The translations under genes were made by a program, and so were the position numbers. From NCBI RefSeq assembly GCF_900176035.1, contig NZ_FWWT01000022.1, forward strand, positions 124,001 to 188,000: a stretch of 64,000 nt of DNA, given 5' to 3'. The notes under the pieces are model-generated. The model searched no databases. It was not told the origin of the DNA and saw nothing but the letters and a program-made list of their open reading frames with translations. This document shows, piece after piece, positions 9,213-19,412 of this stretch. Origin of the DNA: Desulfonispora thiosulfatigenes DSM 11270 (GTDB lineage: Bacteria; Bacillota; Peptococcia; Peptococcales; Desulfonisporaceae). Positions within the stretch are counted from its first letter, which is position 1; each line of letters opens with the position of its first letter.

Positions 9213-9890
9213 ATGACCTGGGAACTTGAGATAACAATTAGATTATTATTAGCTGCCTTATTAGGTGGGTTAATTGGGATAGAAAGAGAAACACTTAATA
9301 AATCTGCAGGTTTTAGAACTCACACACTTGTATCAGTAGGGTCTTGCTTAATAATGATTGTCTCAATTTCTATGTATTTAAATTACCCTCCTGACATTAA
9401 CTCCCCAAGGGGAAGCGACCCTGCGAGAATGGCTGCTCAAGTAGTAAGTGGAATTGGTTTTCTAGGTGCAGGAACTATTTTGCGCTCGGGAACTGGTGTT
9501 AAAGGACTTACTACTGCAGCTACACTTTGGGTAGTATCAGGACTAGGTCTTGCGGTTGGATCAGGACTTTATTTTCCGGCTATTATTACCACCATAATTG
9601 TCTTTATTTCTTTAGTTTATTTTGCTAAACTAGAAGATATTGTTGCTGAGAAAAAGAGACTATTTTATGTTACAATTGACATTGATGATAGTCCAGGACA
9701 AATTGGATTATTAACGACTATTTTGGGTAATTTAAATATTAAAATAAAAAAGATTGAGTTAAAACAAAATTTTAGTTCGGGTGTTGCTGAGTTAGAATTA
9801 TTAGTCATACTACCTGCTACTATGTCTACTAAGCAAGTTAGTACTATTTTAGAAAACATGGATGGAATTCATAAAATTTCATTTCAATAG
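9213..9890 (+). CDS. MgtC/SapB family membrane protein
   Basis: A 225-residue protein with an N-terminal MgtC domain: membrane helices carrying AALLGGLIGIERE, GFRTHTLVSVGS, ARMAAQVVSGIGFLGAG and GLTTAATLWVVSGLGLAVG. It continues into a cytosolic ACT-like domain (about residues 145-225, with IDDSPGQIGLLTTILG). MgtC proteins are tied to Mg2+ limitation and membrane-potential or ATP-synthase control in pathogens; the role in free-living Firmicutes is unclear. AGGAG precedes the ATG. Confidence 0.88.
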   Translation: MTWELEITIRLLLAALLGGLIGIERETLNKSAGFRTHTLVSVGSCLIMIVSISMYLNYPPDINSPRGSDPARMAAQVVSGIGFLGAGTILRSGTGVKGLTTAATLWVVSGLGLAVGSGLYFPAIITTIIVFISLVYFAKLEDIVAEKKRLFYVTIDIDDSPGQIGLLTTILGNLNIKIKKIELKQNFSSGVAELELLVILPATMSTKQVSTILENMDGIHKISFQ

Positions 9891-9923
9891 TGAGTATGAA
9901 TTATATGATTAGTGGTGATGGTA

Positions 9924-12900
9924 ATGCATGTTTGTAGTTTTCCACAGGAGTTTTATAAAGTACCGAAAATACCAGAAGAAGTACAAACTTTTCTGGCAAA
10001 CATGAAAATATGTAAAGTCTCTGTTTCCCAAGTAAAAAGTACTTGGGAAATAACTTTTTTATGTAGCAAAATTCCAAATATATATATTTTAAATGAGTGT
10101 AAAAAATGTTTAAGATATATATTTCCTGGAGTTATGAATTTTATTTTAAGTCCTAAACTTGAAAAGAACTTAAGTGCAAGAGAATTTATTATTAGTAATT
10201 GGGATAGTTTGCTAGAAATATTAGGTGATAAATTCCCAAGCACTAAAGGCTGGCTTGGAACTAGTAATTATGATTTAAAAGCAGAGAATACAATTGATAT
10301 AAGATTTAATTCGTTATTAGCTATTAAATATTTGCAAAAGAATGGATGCAAAGTATATTTGGAAAATTTTTTAGCTAATTTAATTGAAGAAAAATTCACA
10401 ATTAATTTTAAATACGATCCTAGTTTAAAAAATGAACAAAGTGAAACTCAAAATATTGATGAATTAGTTGCAAAATCAGTAGAAGTAAATCATATAGAAA
10501 TAAAACCCAATATTTCAACTAGACAAGGAAAAATAAACAATACAACAAAACCAACATCTAAAGCAGTAATTATGGGTAAAGAGATAAGACAATTAGAACG
10601 TAATATCCAAGAAGTAACTGAAGAAGAACCTAATATCGTAATTGCTGGGAGACCATTTGCGATAGAAGTAAAGGAATTAAAAACAGGTAGAGCCATTTTA
10701 AGTTTTAGTGTTACTGACTTATCTGATTCATTAACATGTAAGGTAATCCAAGATGGTAAACTAATAGCTGAAATTCAGGAAAAATTAGCTAACTCTAAAA
10801 AGGTGAAAGTTAAAGGAACAGCGCAAATTGATCGTTATTCCCAGGAGTTAGTGATAATGGCCAGGGATATTAATACTCTAAAGCTAGATGAAAGGGAAGA
10901 TTTAGCTAGTGAAAAGAGAATAGAATTACATCTTCACACAAAATTCAGTTCAATGGATGGAATTTCTTCGGCTAAGGATTTAATTAAGCAAGCTGCCAAA
11001 TGGGGGCATGAGGCAATTGCCATCACAGACCATGGCGTAGTACAAGCCTTTCCAGAAGCCCATGATGTAGGAAAAGCTAATAATATTAAAGTAATATATG
11101 GTATGGAAGGATATATATTTGATGATATTAATCCCAATAACGCTAATAATCAGAAGAAGCAAAATTATCATTGTATTATTTTAGTTAAAACAATGGAAGG
11201 CTTGAAAAATTTATATAAATTAGTAACAGAGTCTCATTTAAATTATTTTAAAAGAGTACCTAGAATTCCTAAAAGTTTGCTAAATGAGATGCGTACGGGT
11301 TTGATTATTGGTAGCGCGTGTGAGGCTGGAGAATTAATTCAAAGTTATTTAAAAGATGACGATCCAGAAAGGCTCATAAATATTGCTCAGTTTTATGACT
11401 TTATCGAAATTCAACCTAGAGGAAATAATTACTTTCTTCTTAGAAATGGACAATTAGAAGATAAAGAGCAATTAACAAAATTAAATACTGATTTATATAA
11501 TTTAGGTAAAAAACTTGATATACCTGTTGTGGCAACAGGTGATGTACACTTTTTGCATCCTGAAGATGAAACATTTAGAAAAATTATCATGACCGGCAAA
11601 GGTTTCTCTGATGCTGATGATCAGCCACCTTTGTATCTTAAAACTACTGAAGAAATGTTGGCAGAATTTTCATATCTTGGAGAAACTGAATCAAAAGAAG
11701 TAGTAATAGATAATCCTAAAAATATTTCAGATCAAATTGAAGAGATCATCCCAATTCCAGATGAATTCTATCCCCCAGAAATTGAGGGAGCTGAAGATGA
11801 TATTTATGAAATGGTTTATAAAAAAGCACATGAATGGTACGGAGAAGAATTGCCCTCTATTGTAGAGGCAAGAATAAAAAAAGAAGCCACAGCAATTATT
11901 GATAATGGTTTTGCTGTACTTTATTTAACCGCTCACAAACTTGTTAAAAAGTCAAATGAAGATGGATATCTAGTAGGATCAAGGGGCTCAGTAGGGTCAT
12001 CCTTTGTAGCAACACTATGTGGCATAACTGAAGTTAATCCACTAGAACCACATTATAGATGTCCTGAATGTAAATATACAGAATTTATTACAGATGGCTC
12101 AGTTGATTCTGGGGCAGATTTGCCTGAAAACAAATGTCCAAAATGTAGTAGTGACTTTATAAAGGATGGTCATAACATACCATTTGAAGTCTTTATGGGT
12201 TTTAAAGGAGATAAAGTACCAGATATTGATTTAAACTTTTCAGGAGAATATCAAGCAAGAGCACAAAAGTATACAGAAGAGCTATTTGGAAAGGATAATG
12301 TATTCAGGGCGGGAACAATATCTACGATTGCAAGTCGTACAGCATTTGGATTTGTGAAAAACTATTTGGACGATAAAAATATAGTATCGCGTACTGCTGA
12401 AATCGGTAGGTTAGTAGATGGTTGTACGGGTATTAAAAGAACCACTGGCCAACATCCAGGGGGATTAATGGTTATTCCTAAAAGTGTAGATGTTCATATG
12501 TTTACACCACTTCAACGACCTGCAGACGATGTTAAATCTGATATTATTACTACACATTTTGATTATCATTCTATTAGTAGTCGTTTAGTAAAGTTAGATA
12601 ATCTAGGACATGATGATCCGACAGTTATAAAAATATTGGAGGACTTAACTGGAGTAAATGCAAAAACCATTTCTTTAAGTGAGCCTAAAACAATGAGTTT
12701 ATTTTGTTCTACAAAAGCCTTAGGGATAACCGAGGAAGAACTAGGATCCCCTGTAGGTACTTATGGGATACCTGAATTTGGTACAAAGTTTGTCAGACAA
12801 ATGTTGGTTGATACAAAACCTACTACATTTTCTGAACTTGTACGGATAAGTGGATTTTCTCATGGAACAGATGTATGGATAAATAATGCTCAAGATTTAA

Positions 12901-13643
12901 TTAAAAGTGGTACGGCACAGTTATCTGAAGCAATTTCAGCTCGTGATGACATCATGATTTATTTAATTCAAAGAGGAGTAGAATCCAGTACAGCATTTAA
13001 AATAATGGAGGATGTCCGTAAAGGAAGAGGAGTATCACCAGAATTTGAGCAAGTATTATTAGAAAATAACATACCTAAGTGGTATATAGAATCTTGTAAA
13101 AGGATAAAGTATATGTTCCCAAAAGCCCATGCAGTGGCATATGTCATGATGGCCTTTCGTATTGCATATTTTAAAGTGTATTATCCATTAGCCTTTTATA
13201 CCGCCTTTTTCACAGTACGTGCAGATGAATTTGATGCAGAGCTAATTTGTAAAGGTGTTAATAGTATAAGAAATGAAATAAAAAACTTAACTGATAAGGG
13301 ACACTCGGTCTCTCAAAAAGAAAGTAAACTTCTAACTATAATGGAGATAGCTCTCGAAATGTATTTAAGAGGTTTTGATTTTCAAATAGTATCACTTAAA
13401 AAGTCAGATTCTAAAAATTTTCAGATTGAAGGAAATACTATAATTCCACCTTTTGCAGGATTACAGGGGGTCGGAGTACAAGCATCTTTAAATATTGCTA
13501 ATGCACGAGCAGAAAAATACTTCACTTCAATTGAAGATTTAAGAATAAGAGCTAAACTAAGTAAGACTGTTATTGATAATTTAAGGGAACATGGATGTTT
13601 AAATGAATTGCCGGAAACAGACCAATTGTCATTATTTAGTTGA
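9924..13643 (+). CDS. polC: DNA polymerase III alpha subunit PolC, lacking the embedded exonuclease domain
   Basis: The replicative polymerase of low-GC Gram-positives. Domains in order: N-terminal domain (about 1-220), OB fold (IVIAGRPFAIEVKEL), PHP domain beginning ELHLHTKFSSMD near residue 333, polymerase core with the four-Cys finger (CPEC...CPKC), VPDIDLNFSGEYQ with the catalytic Asp pair, TTGQHPGG, and a C-terminal clamp motif QLSLFS. In standard PolC (about 1430 residues) a DEDD 3'-5' exonuclease of roughly 170-190 residues interrupts PHP. Here GMEGYIFDD is followed within about 20 residues by NYHCIILVKTMEGLKNLY, so that domain is absent and no FDVETTG-type motif occurs anywhere. Total is about 1239 residues. 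GTG 9912 is an alternative start. Confidence 0.96.
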   Translation: MHVCSFPQEFYKVPKIPEEVQTFLANMKICKVSVSQVKSTWEITFLCSKIPNIYILNECKKCLRYIFPGVMNFILSPKLEKNLSAREFIISNWDSLLEILGDKFPSTKGWLGTSNYDLKAENTIDIRFNSLLAIKYLQKNGCKVYLENFLANLIEEKFTINFKYDPSLKNEQSETQNIDELVAKSVEVNHIEIKPNISTRQGKINNTTKPTSKAVIMGKEIRQLERNIQEVTEEEPNIVIAGRPFAIEVKELKTGRAILSFSVTDLSDSLTCKVIQDGKLIAEIQEKLANSKKVKVKGTAQIDRYSQELVIMARDINTLKLDEREDLASEKRIELHLHTKFSSMDGISSAKDLIKQAAKWGHEAIAITDHGVVQAFPEAHDVGKANNIKVIYGMEGYIFDDINPNNANNQKKQNYHCIILVKTMEGLKNLYKLVTESHLNYFKRVPRIPKSLLNEMRTGLIIGSACEAGELIQSYLKDDDPERLINIAQFYDFIEIQPRGNNYFLLRNGQLEDKEQLTKLNTDLYNLGKKLDIPVVATGDVHFLHPEDETFRKIIMTGKGFSDADDQPPLYLKTTEEMLAEFSYLGETESKEVVIDNPKNISDQIEEIIPIPDEFYPPEIEGAEDDIYEMVYKKAHEWYGEELPSIVEARIKKEATAIIDNGFAVLYLTAHKLVKKSNEDGYLVGSRGSVGSSFVATLCGITEVNPLEPHYRCPECKYTEFITDGSVDSGADLPENKCPKCSSDFIKDGHNIPFEVFMGFKGDKVPDIDLNFSGEYQARAQKYTEELFGKDNVFRAGTISTIASRTAFGFVKNYLDDKNIVSRTAEIGRLVDGCTGIKRTTGQHPGGLMVIPKSVDVHMFTPLQRPADDVKSDIITTHFDYHSISSRLVKLDNLGHDDPTVIKILEDLTGVNAKTISLSEPKTMSLFCSTKALGITEEELGSPVGTYGIPEFGTKFVRQMLVDTKPTTFSELVRISGFSHGTDVWINNAQDLIKSGTAQLSEAISARDDIMIYLIQRGVESSTAFKIMEDVRKGRGVSPEFEQVLLENNIPKWYIESCKRIKYMFPKAHAVAYVMMAFRIAYFKVYYPLAFYTAFFTVRADEFDAELICKGVNSIRNEIKNLTDKGHSVSQKESKLLTIMEIALEMYLRGFDFQIVSLKKSDSKNFQIEGNTIIPPFAGLQGVGVQASLNIANARAEKYFTSIEDLRIRAKLSKTVIDNLREHGCLNELPETDQLSLFS

Positions 13644-13645
13644 TG

Positions 13646-13674
13646 TTGCCAATGTTTGAGCAGTATGATATAAT
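13646..13674 (+). promoter_or_regulatory. sigma-A-type promoter of the rimP-nusA-infB operon
   Basis: TTGCCA (13646-13651), a 17-base spacer and a perfect TATAAT (13669-13674) lie immediately after the polC stop codon. A transcript from here would carry the hairpin leader and then rimP. Confidence 0.75.
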
Positions 13675-13717
13675 ACAGTAAGATTATTTGATATTTAATG
13701 GAAGAATGGTTTTTGAG

Positions 13718-13745
13718 AAAGAGTGGGTGTTTTTGCCCACTCTTT
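13718..13745 (+). promoter_or_regulatory. hairpin in the rimP leader
   Basis: A perfect 10-bp stem AAAGAGTGGG (13718-13727) / CCCACTCTTT (13736-13745) with an 8-base loop lies about 37 bases before the rimP start, inside the leader made from the 13646 promoter. T-rich sequence follows, but the run of T is broken (ATATTTTATATTAA). It could be a weak terminator/attenuator or a structured leader. From memory a comparable GTGGG/CCCAC hairpin is common before rimP in Firmicutes. Confidence 0.6.
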
Positions 13746-13782
13746 ATATTTTATATTAATTTTTTTGGAAGGAGTGGTTTTT

Positions 13783-14238
13783 TTGGCAAAGGTTGAGGAA
13801 ATAATATATGATATGGCTGATCCAGTTATAAGTGAACTAGGTTTAGAATTAGTAGCTGTCGAGTATCTTAAAGAAGGATCCGAGTGGTTCTTAAGAATAT
13901 ATATCGACAAAGAAGAAGGTATAGAATTAGATGACTGCGAAAAAGTAAGCCATTTAATAAGTGATAAATTAGATAACTATGACCCTATTACTCAGGCATA
14001 TCATTTGGAGGTATCTTCTCCTGGCATAGAACGTCCTCTCAAAAAGACTAAAGACTTTTTAAGGTTTTTAGATCATCTAGTGCAAATAAAAACGTACGCA
14101 GCAATAGAAAACAAGAAAACATTTACAGGAATACTTAATTTTGCAGATGAAGATCAAATAATATTAATAGAAAATGATGTTAAAATAACTATTCCTCGAG
14201 AAAAAATAGCTAAGGCTAATTTAGTTTGGGAAGGATGA
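13783..14238 (+). CDS. rimP: ribosome maturation factor RimP
   Basis: RimP helps assemble the 30S subunit. I place the start at TTG 13783, with GGAAGGAG at 13767-13774. The longer frame from 13723 would run through the leader hairpin. The 151-residue product matches the family length and shows GLELVAVEYLKEG, LRIYIDKEEGIELDDCEKVS, the LEVSSPGIERPLKK motif at the domain junction and a C-terminal SH3-like domain. It heads the classic rimP-nusA-rnpM-ylxQ-infB-rbfA operon. Confidence 0.95.
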   Translation: MAKVEEIIYDMADPVISELGLELVAVEYLKEGSEWFLRIYIDKEEGIELDDCEKVSHLISDKLDNYDPITQAYHLEVSSPGIERPLKKTKDFLRFLDHLVQIKTYAAIENKKTFTGILNFADEDQIILIENDVKITIPREKIAKANLVWEG

Positions 14239-14263
14239 GTTAATTGAGCAGGAGGTTTATAAA

Positions 14264-15343
14264 GTGAATTTAGAGTTTATAGATGCTTTAAGTGAGTTAG
14301 GAAAAGAAAAAGGGATAGAAAGCGACATAATTATTGAAGCTATAGAAGCAGCATTAATTTCTGCTTATAAGAAAAACTTTGGGTCACTACAAAATGTAAG
14401 GGTACATATAGATAGACTTAGTGGAGAAATTAAAGTTTTCGCTAGAAAAAACATAGTAGAAGAAGTTTTTGATGATAGAGCAGAGATTTCATTAGAAGAT
14501 GCACTGAAAATAAAGCCTAATTATGAATTAGACGATATAGTAGAAGAAGAAGTAACCCCTAGGGATTTTGGAAGAATAGCAGCTCAAACTGCAAAACAAG
14601 TCGTAATACAACGAATAAGAGAAGCTGAAAGAAATATCATTTATGATGAATTTTGTAATCGTGAAACCGATATTTTAAATGGAACTGTTCAAAGAGTAGA
14701 GCAAAAGAATGTATTCATTGATTTGGGAAAAATTGAAGCAGTGCTGTCACCAACAGAACAAATGCCGGGAGAAGCTTATAAAATCAATGATCGCCTAAAA
14801 ACGTACATAGTGGAAGTAAAAAAGACACCTAAAGGACCCCAAGTTTTAGTGTCAAGAACACACCCAGGATTATTAAGAAGATTATTTGAATTGGAAGTTC
14901 CAGAGATTCACGATGGAATAGTAGAAATAAAGTCTATTTCAAGAGAAGCTGGTTCGCGTTCAAAGCTTGCTGTACACTCTCATAATGAAGAGGTTGATTC
15001 TGTCGGTGCTTGTGTGGGACCTAAAGGAATGAGAGTACAAACCATAGTTACAGAACTAAAAGGTGAAAAAATTGATATAGTTAAGTGGAGTCCAGATATA
15101 GCTGTATTTATTTCTAATTCACTTAGTCCTGCAAAAGTTGTTAGCGTAAATGTAAATGAAGAGGAAAAAAAAGCATTAGTTATAGTTCCTGATTATCAAT
15201 TATCTTTGGCAATCGGTAAGGAAGGACAAAATGCGCGTTTAGCAGCCAAGCTAACAGGCTGGAAAGTTGATATAAAAAGTGAAACACAAGCAGAAGAATT
15301 AGGATTAACTATTGCTAATAATAGTGAAAATCTGGAGGGATAA
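14264..15343 (+). CDS. nusA: transcription termination/antitermination factor NusA
   Basis: NusA binds RNA polymerase and modulates pausing and termination. The start is GTG 14264 behind GCAGGAGG. The 359 residues comprise the N-terminal polymerase-binding domain (about 1-130), an S1 domain beginning [20 protein letters not shown], and two KH domains (SIGAC-type loop [15 protein letters not shown], then [16 protein letters not shown]). There is no C-terminal acidic-repeat extension, as usual in Firmicutes. rnpM follows after 2 bases. Confidence 0.97.
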   Translation: MNLEFIDALSELGKEKGIESDIIIEAIEAALISAYKKNFGSLQNVRVHIDRLSGEIKVFARKNIVEEVFDDRAEISLEDALKIKPNYELDDIVEEEVTPRDFGRIAAQTAKQVVIQRIREAERNIIYDEFCNRETDILNGTVQRVEQKNVFIDLGKIEAVLSPTEQMPGEAYKINDRLKTYIVEVKKTPKGPQVLVSRTHPGLLRRLFELEVPEIHDGIVEIKSISREAGSRSKLAVHSHNEEVDSVGACVGPKGMRVQTIVTELKGEKIDIVKWSPDIAVFISNSLSPAKVVSVNVNEEEKKALVIVPDYQLSLAIGKEGQNARLAAKLTGWKVDIKSETQAEELGLTIANNSENLEG

Positions 15344-15345
15344 TC

Positions 15346-15609
15346 TTGCAAAAAAAAATTCCTCAACGTATGTGTATTGGTTGTCAAACCATGTTCGAAA
15401 AAAAACAGTTGCTACGAATTGTAAAAACTCCTGAAGGAGATATAATCATAGATCCTACAGGTAAAAAATCAGGACGTGGTGCATATATCTGTTCTAAAAA
15501 AGAATGTTTAAATACATCCTTAAAGTCTAAAAGACTAGAAAAAGCATTTAAATCTAAAATTCCTGAAGATTTATATAATACACTAGAGGAGTATTTTAAT
15601 GAACGTTAA
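15346..15609 (+). CDS. rnpM: RNase P modulator RnpM (YlxR)
   Basis: An 87-residue YlxR-family protein; family members bind RNase P RNA and modulate tRNA processing in Bacillus. The start is TTG 15346, with GGAGGG a few bases upstream. Motifs: [20 protein letters not shown], then [17 protein letters not shown], which is the family GRGAY/C signature. The N-terminus is encoded through a run of nine A that stays in frame, a useful internal control for the poly-A frameshifts at glgB and glgP. Confidence 0.93.
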   Translation: MQKKIPQRMCIGCQTMFEKKQLLRIVKTPEGDIIIDPTGKKSGRGAYICSKKECLNTSLKSKRLEKAFKSKIPEDLYNTLEEYFNER

Positions 15610-15901
15610 AAATAGCATTTTAACCTTACTAGGATTTGCTCAAAAATCTAATAATATTATTTCAGGAGAAGCGGCAGTAAAAGCAGTTATTGTTCAGGGT
15701 AAAATTAATTTATTAATTTTAGCTGAAGATTTATCTGAAAACAGAAAAAAACATTGGAGATATTTAGCGGAAGATTCTAATGTTCCCTGTATTGATGTTG
15801 GAACAAAACTACAACTAGGAATTGCAATGGGTGTTTCACCACGTTCAGTCGTTGGAGTAACGGATGAAAAGATGGCAAAGGCAATTAAGGCTAAGATGTA
15901 G
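15599..15901 (+). CDS. ylxQ: L7Ae-family ribosomal protein YlxQ
   Basis: A 100-residue L7Ae/L30e-fold RNA-binding protein (YlxQ type, K-turn binder). The ATG at 15599 lies within the last codons of rnpM, so the two are coupled; the ribosome site GAGGAG is at 15586-15591. Visible: GFAQKSNNIISGEAAVKAV, LLILAEDLSENRKKH, and VPCIDVGTKLQLGIAMG. It lies in the standard position between rnpM and infB. Confidence 0.92.
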   Translation: MNVKNSILTLLGFAQKSNNIISGEAAVKAVIVQGKINLLILAEDLSENRKKHWRYLAEDSNVPCIDVGTKLQLGIAMGVSPRSVVGVTDEKMAKAIKAKM

Positions 15902-15922
15902 TTATATCTTGGAGGTGGTTTA

Positions 15923-18055
15923 ATGAGCAAAATAAGAGTTCATGAATTAGCTAAAGAACTAGAAGTAAGCAGTAAAGATCTTCTTGCAAAAATAGAAGAT
16001 ATCGGTATAAATGTGAAAAATCATATGAGTACTTTACCTGCAAATGAAGCAGAGAGGATAAAAGAGTCTATGAAAAAAACTGAAAATAATGATATAACTA
16101 AATCTGTAAAACCAGAGACGGATAATGAGGCTATACCTAAGGTAAAAAGTGAGCCCCAAGGCTTTAAAGAAAATAAAGGTAACTTTAATAAAAACAATAA
16201 AAATAATAACAATAACAGAAATAATAAAAATAAATTTATGGGTAAAGGCAAAAATAAAGGGAAACATAAACATATATCTCAACCAAAAGAAGTAATGCCT
16301 GAAGTGAAAAGACACGTAGTAATTGAAGAGTCTATAAGCGTTCAAGATTTGGCTCATCAACTAGGTAAAAAGGCAACTGAAGTAATTAAGAAGTTAATGG
16401 TTTTAGGATATATGGCAACAATTAACCAGGAACTAGATATTGAAACGGTTATGATAATAGCAGAAGAATTTGGCGCAACTGTTGAAGTAAAAACAAGCAA
16501 AGAAGATGAGTTATTTGCTGAAATAGAAGAAAGCCCAGAAAACTTACAAAATAGGCCACCAGTAGTAACTATAATGGGTCATGTTGACCATGGAAAAACA
16601 TCATTATTAGATAAAATAAGAGAAGCAAATGTTACGGCGACAGAAGCAGGTGGAATAACTCAACATATAGGTGCATATCAAGTTGAGTCTAATGGTCAAA
16701 AAATAACCTTTTTAGATACACCAGGTCACGAAGCCTTTACAGCAATGCGTGCGAGGGGTGCAGAAGTTACTGATATCGCAATTTTAGTTGTTGCGGCTGA
16801 TGATGGAGTTATGCCTCAAACAGTTGAAGCTATTCACCATGCAAAAGCAGCAGAAGTACCTATTATAATTGCAATAAACAAAATGGATAAACCAGATTCA
16901 AATGCTGACAGAATTAAACAAGAGTTGACTGAATATAATCTTATCTCCGAGGAATGGGGAGGAGATACTATTATGGTTCCAGTTTCAGCTTTAACTGGAG
17001 ATGGGATAGGTACATTATTAGAAATGATTCTTTTAGTTTCTGAAGTTCAAGAGCTAAAAGCTAACCCTGACAGAAATGCACGTGGAATTGTAATAGAAGC
17101 TGAATTAGACAAAGGCAGAGGACCAGTCGCTACTTTACTAGTTCAAAGTGGAACAATGAAAATTGGAGATTTTCTAGTTGTTGGAACTACTCAAGGTAGA
17201 ATTAGAGCTATGCTTGATTATAAGGGCAGAAATATTAAAACAGCTGGACCATCAGCTCCTGTAGAAATATTAGGATTATCAGATGTTCCAAGTGCTGGAG
17301 ATGACTTCATAGTAGCAGATAATGAAAAATTAGCTAAACAAGTAGCTGAGAGAAGACAAAATGAAAGACATCATAAAGAAATTACTAGTCGTAACAAAAT
17401 TTCATTAGATGATATATTTGCACGAATTAAAGATGGAGAAATTAAAGACCTTAATATAGTCCTTAAGGCAGATGTTCAAGGAACTATTGAAGCCTTAAAA
17501 CAGTCTTTAGATAAATTAAGTAATGATGAGGTTAGGGTTAATATTATTCATGCTGGAGTTGGAGGCATAAAAGAAACGGATGTTATGTTATCAAGTGCTT
17601 CACATGCAATTATCTTAGGATTTAATGTTAGACCAGATAATAATGCTAAAAAAGTAGCTGAAAAAGAGGATGTAGATATTCGTACCTATAGGGTTATTTA
17701 TGATGCGATTGAAGATGTGAAAGCAGCATTATCAGGATTATTATCTCCAGAGATAAAAGAAGTTGATTTAGGGCAAGCTGAAGTTAGGCAGACTTTTAAG
17801 GTACCAAAAGTAGGTACTGTAGCTGGATGCTATGTAATTGAAGGTAAAATACTTCGTTCTGCGAAGGTTCGAGTTGTAAGAGATGGCGTTGTTATGCATG
17901 ATGGTAATTTAGATTCATTAAGAAGATTTAAAGAAGATGCTAAAGAAGTAGCAACAGGATATGAATGTGGAATTGGAATAGAAAGATATAATGATTTAAA
18001 AGAAGGCGATATCATCGAAGCTTACACATTCAAGGAAATAAAAAGAGAACTTTAA
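15923..18055 (+). CDS. infB: translation initiation factor IF-2
   Basis: The GTPase that brings initiator tRNA to the 30S subunit. The start is ATG 15923 after GGAGGTGG. It is 710 residues: an N-terminal IF2_N helix domain (residues 1-50), a low-complexity Lys/Asn linker (about residues 70-115), a second IF2_N module ([20 protein letters not shown]), the G domain with [17 protein letters not shown] and NKMDKP, then domains II, III and IV. The linker is unusually Asn-rich, matching the AT bias. Confidence 0.98.
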   Translation: MSKIRVHELAKELEVSSKDLLAKIEDIGINVKNHMSTLPANEAERIKESMKKTENNDITKSVKPETDNEAIPKVKSEPQGFKENKGNFNKNNKNNNNNRNNKNKFMGKGKNKGKHKHISQPKEVMPEVKRHVVIEESISVQDLAHQLGKKATEVIKKLMVLGYMATINQELDIETVMIIAEEFGATVEVKTSKEDELFAEIEESPENLQNRPPVVTIMGHVDHGKTSLLDKIREANVTATEAGGITQHIGAYQVESNGQKITFLDTPGHEAFTAMRARGAEVTDIAILVVAADDGVMPQTVEAIHHAKAAEVPIIIAINKMDKPDSNADRIKQELTEYNLISEEWGGDTIMVPVSALTGDGIGTLLEMILLVSEVQELKANPDRNARGIVIEAELDKGRGPVATLLVQSGTMKIGDFLVVGTTQGRIRAMLDYKGRNIKTAGPSAPVEILGLSDVPSAGDDFIVADNEKLAKQVAERRQNERHHKEITSRNKISLDDIFARIKDGEIKDLNIVLKADVQGTIEALKQSLDKLSNDEVRVNIIHAGVGGIKETDVMLSSASHAIILGFNVRPDNNAKKVAEKEDVDIRTYRVIYDAIEDVKAALSGLLSPEIKEVDLGQAEVRQTFKVPKVGTVAGCYVIEGKILRSAKVRVVRDGVVMHDGNLDSLRRFKEDAKEVATGYECGIGIERYNDLKEGDIIEAYTFKEIKREL

Positions 18056-18069
18056 TATGAGGTGTTTAG

Positions 18070-18459
18070 ATGAAAAAAGTTCGTACAGATCGCATAAGTG
18101 AAGAAATTAAAAGAGAATTAGCTCAAATTGTACCTGGGAGAATTAAGGATCCACGAGTTACTGGATTAGTTAGTATCACAGCAGTAGAGGTAACAAATGA
18201 TTTAAGCTATGCAAAAGTCTATGTAACACGCTATGGTAATCAGACACAAGAAGAAAAAGATAGTTTGCTAAAAGGGTTAGAAAAAGCTAGCGGTTTCATT
18301 AGAGGTGAATTGGGAAAAAACATTAAAATTAGACATGTACCTCAACTACTATTTACCTTAGATACTTCTTTAGAATATGGGGCAAAGATAGATTCTTTAA
18401 TTAATAAAGTAAAAGAACCAAAGGATGAAAGTAATAATGGACATTCAGAAGATAATTGA
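18070..18459 (+). CDS. rbfA: 30S ribosome-binding factor RbfA
   Basis: A KH-fold assembly factor for the 16S 5' helix. The start is ATG 18070. The 129-residue protein shows RTDRISEEIKRELAQIV, IKDPRVTGLVSITAVEVTNDLSYAKVYV and a RHVPQLLFTLDTSLEYG segment, all typical of the family. Its final codons overlap the start of nrnA. Confidence 0.96.
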   Translation: MKKVRTDRISEEIKRELAQIVPGRIKDPRVTGLVSITAVEVTNDLSYAKVYVTRYGNQTQEEKDSLLKGLEKASGFIRGELGKNIKIRHVPQLLFTLDTSLEYGAKIDSLINKVKEPKDESNNGHSEDN

Positions 18460-19411
18460 TAAATTAGCTAATAGCAAAGAAGTGGGAATCATCTCTCATC
18501 TAAGTCCCGATGGAGATGCTTTAGGTTCCCAACTTGCTTTAGCTTTAGGATTAGAAAAAATGGGCATTAAAACTATATTGATTAATAAAGATTTTGTCCC
18601 GGAAAATTTATCCTTTTTACCGAGTTCCCAAAGCATTAAACCTTTAGAAAGTTTCACCAATATTCCTGAAGTTTTAGTATTTGTAGACTGTGCTACTATG
18701 GAAAGAACAGGTTATGATACCGATGATATAAATACTAATAAAATCTTCACTATAAATATTGATCATCATATTAGTAACTCTAATTTTGCCAGATATAATC
18801 TTGTGAAAAATCAAGCAGCTGCAACCGCAGAAATAATATATGATCTTTTAAGCCTCTTGCAAATAAAAATGGATAAAAATATAGCTACTTCATTATATAC
18901 AGGCCTTAGTACAGATACAGGCTCTTTTATGTATGATAATGTAACTCCTACAACGCATAAAGTAGCTGCAGACTTGATTAAATATGGTGCAGATACTAGT
19001 AAAGTAAGAGTTAACTTTTATGAGAATATGAGCCGTAATAAAGTGGAATTATTAAAACAAGGTTTAAGTAATTTAAACTTTTCTGTAGATGGAAGGATTG
19101 CATGGATTGCTTATGATTTAAAGTCATTTGAAGAATTAAATCTTTCTAGTACCGATGCAGATGGAATGATAAGTTATGTAAAAAATATATCAGAAGTTGA
19201 AGTTGCCATGGTTTTTAAAGAGGTACAAACAAATTTATATAAAGTTAGCATGCGCTCAAAAAGTTGGTTTGATGTAAATGAATTAGCTTCATTATTTGAT
19301 GGTGGCGGACATGTTAGAGCAGCGGGATGTACCATTAAAGGTGAAATCAATGAAAATATAAAAAAAATAGTTGAATCATGTCAACAAATCATGATGAGGG
19401 GAGGTTTCTAA
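18437..19411 (+). CDS. nrnA: bifunctional oligoribonuclease/PAP phosphatase NrnA (DHH family)
   Basis: NrnA degrades nano-RNAs and dephosphorylates pAp. I place the start at ATG 18437, with AAGGAT at 18421-18426; ATG 18425 would sit on that site. The 324-residue protein has the N-terminal DHH domain (SHLSPDGDALGSQLALA, FVDCATMER, NIDHHISNSNF, YTGLSTDTGSF) and a C-terminal DHHA1 domain ending GGGHVRAAGC. It overlaps rbfA by 23 bases and sits in the usual infB-rbfA-nrnA-truB order. Confidence 0.93.
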   Translation: MDIQKIIDKLANSKEVGIISHLSPDGDALGSQLALALGLEKMGIKTILINKDFVPENLSFLPSSQSIKPLESFTNIPEVLVFVDCATMERTGYDTDDINTNKIFTINIDHHISNSNFARYNLVKNQAAATAEIIYDLLSLLQIKMDKNIATSLYTGLSTDTGSFMYDNVTPTTHKVAADLIKYGADTSKVRVNFYENMSRNKVELLKQGLSNLNFSVDGRIAWIAYDLKSFEELNLSSTDADGMISYVKNISEVEVAMVFKEVQTNLYKVSMRSKSWFDVNELASLFDGGGHVRAAGCTIKGEINENIKKIVESCQQIMMRGGF

Positions 19412-19412
19412 A

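Noticed and set aside
16170-16270. Possible repeat or recombination site in the AAT/AAA-rich stretch of infB
   Set aside because: It encodes the low-complexity Asn/Lys linker of IF-2, which is variable in all bacteria.
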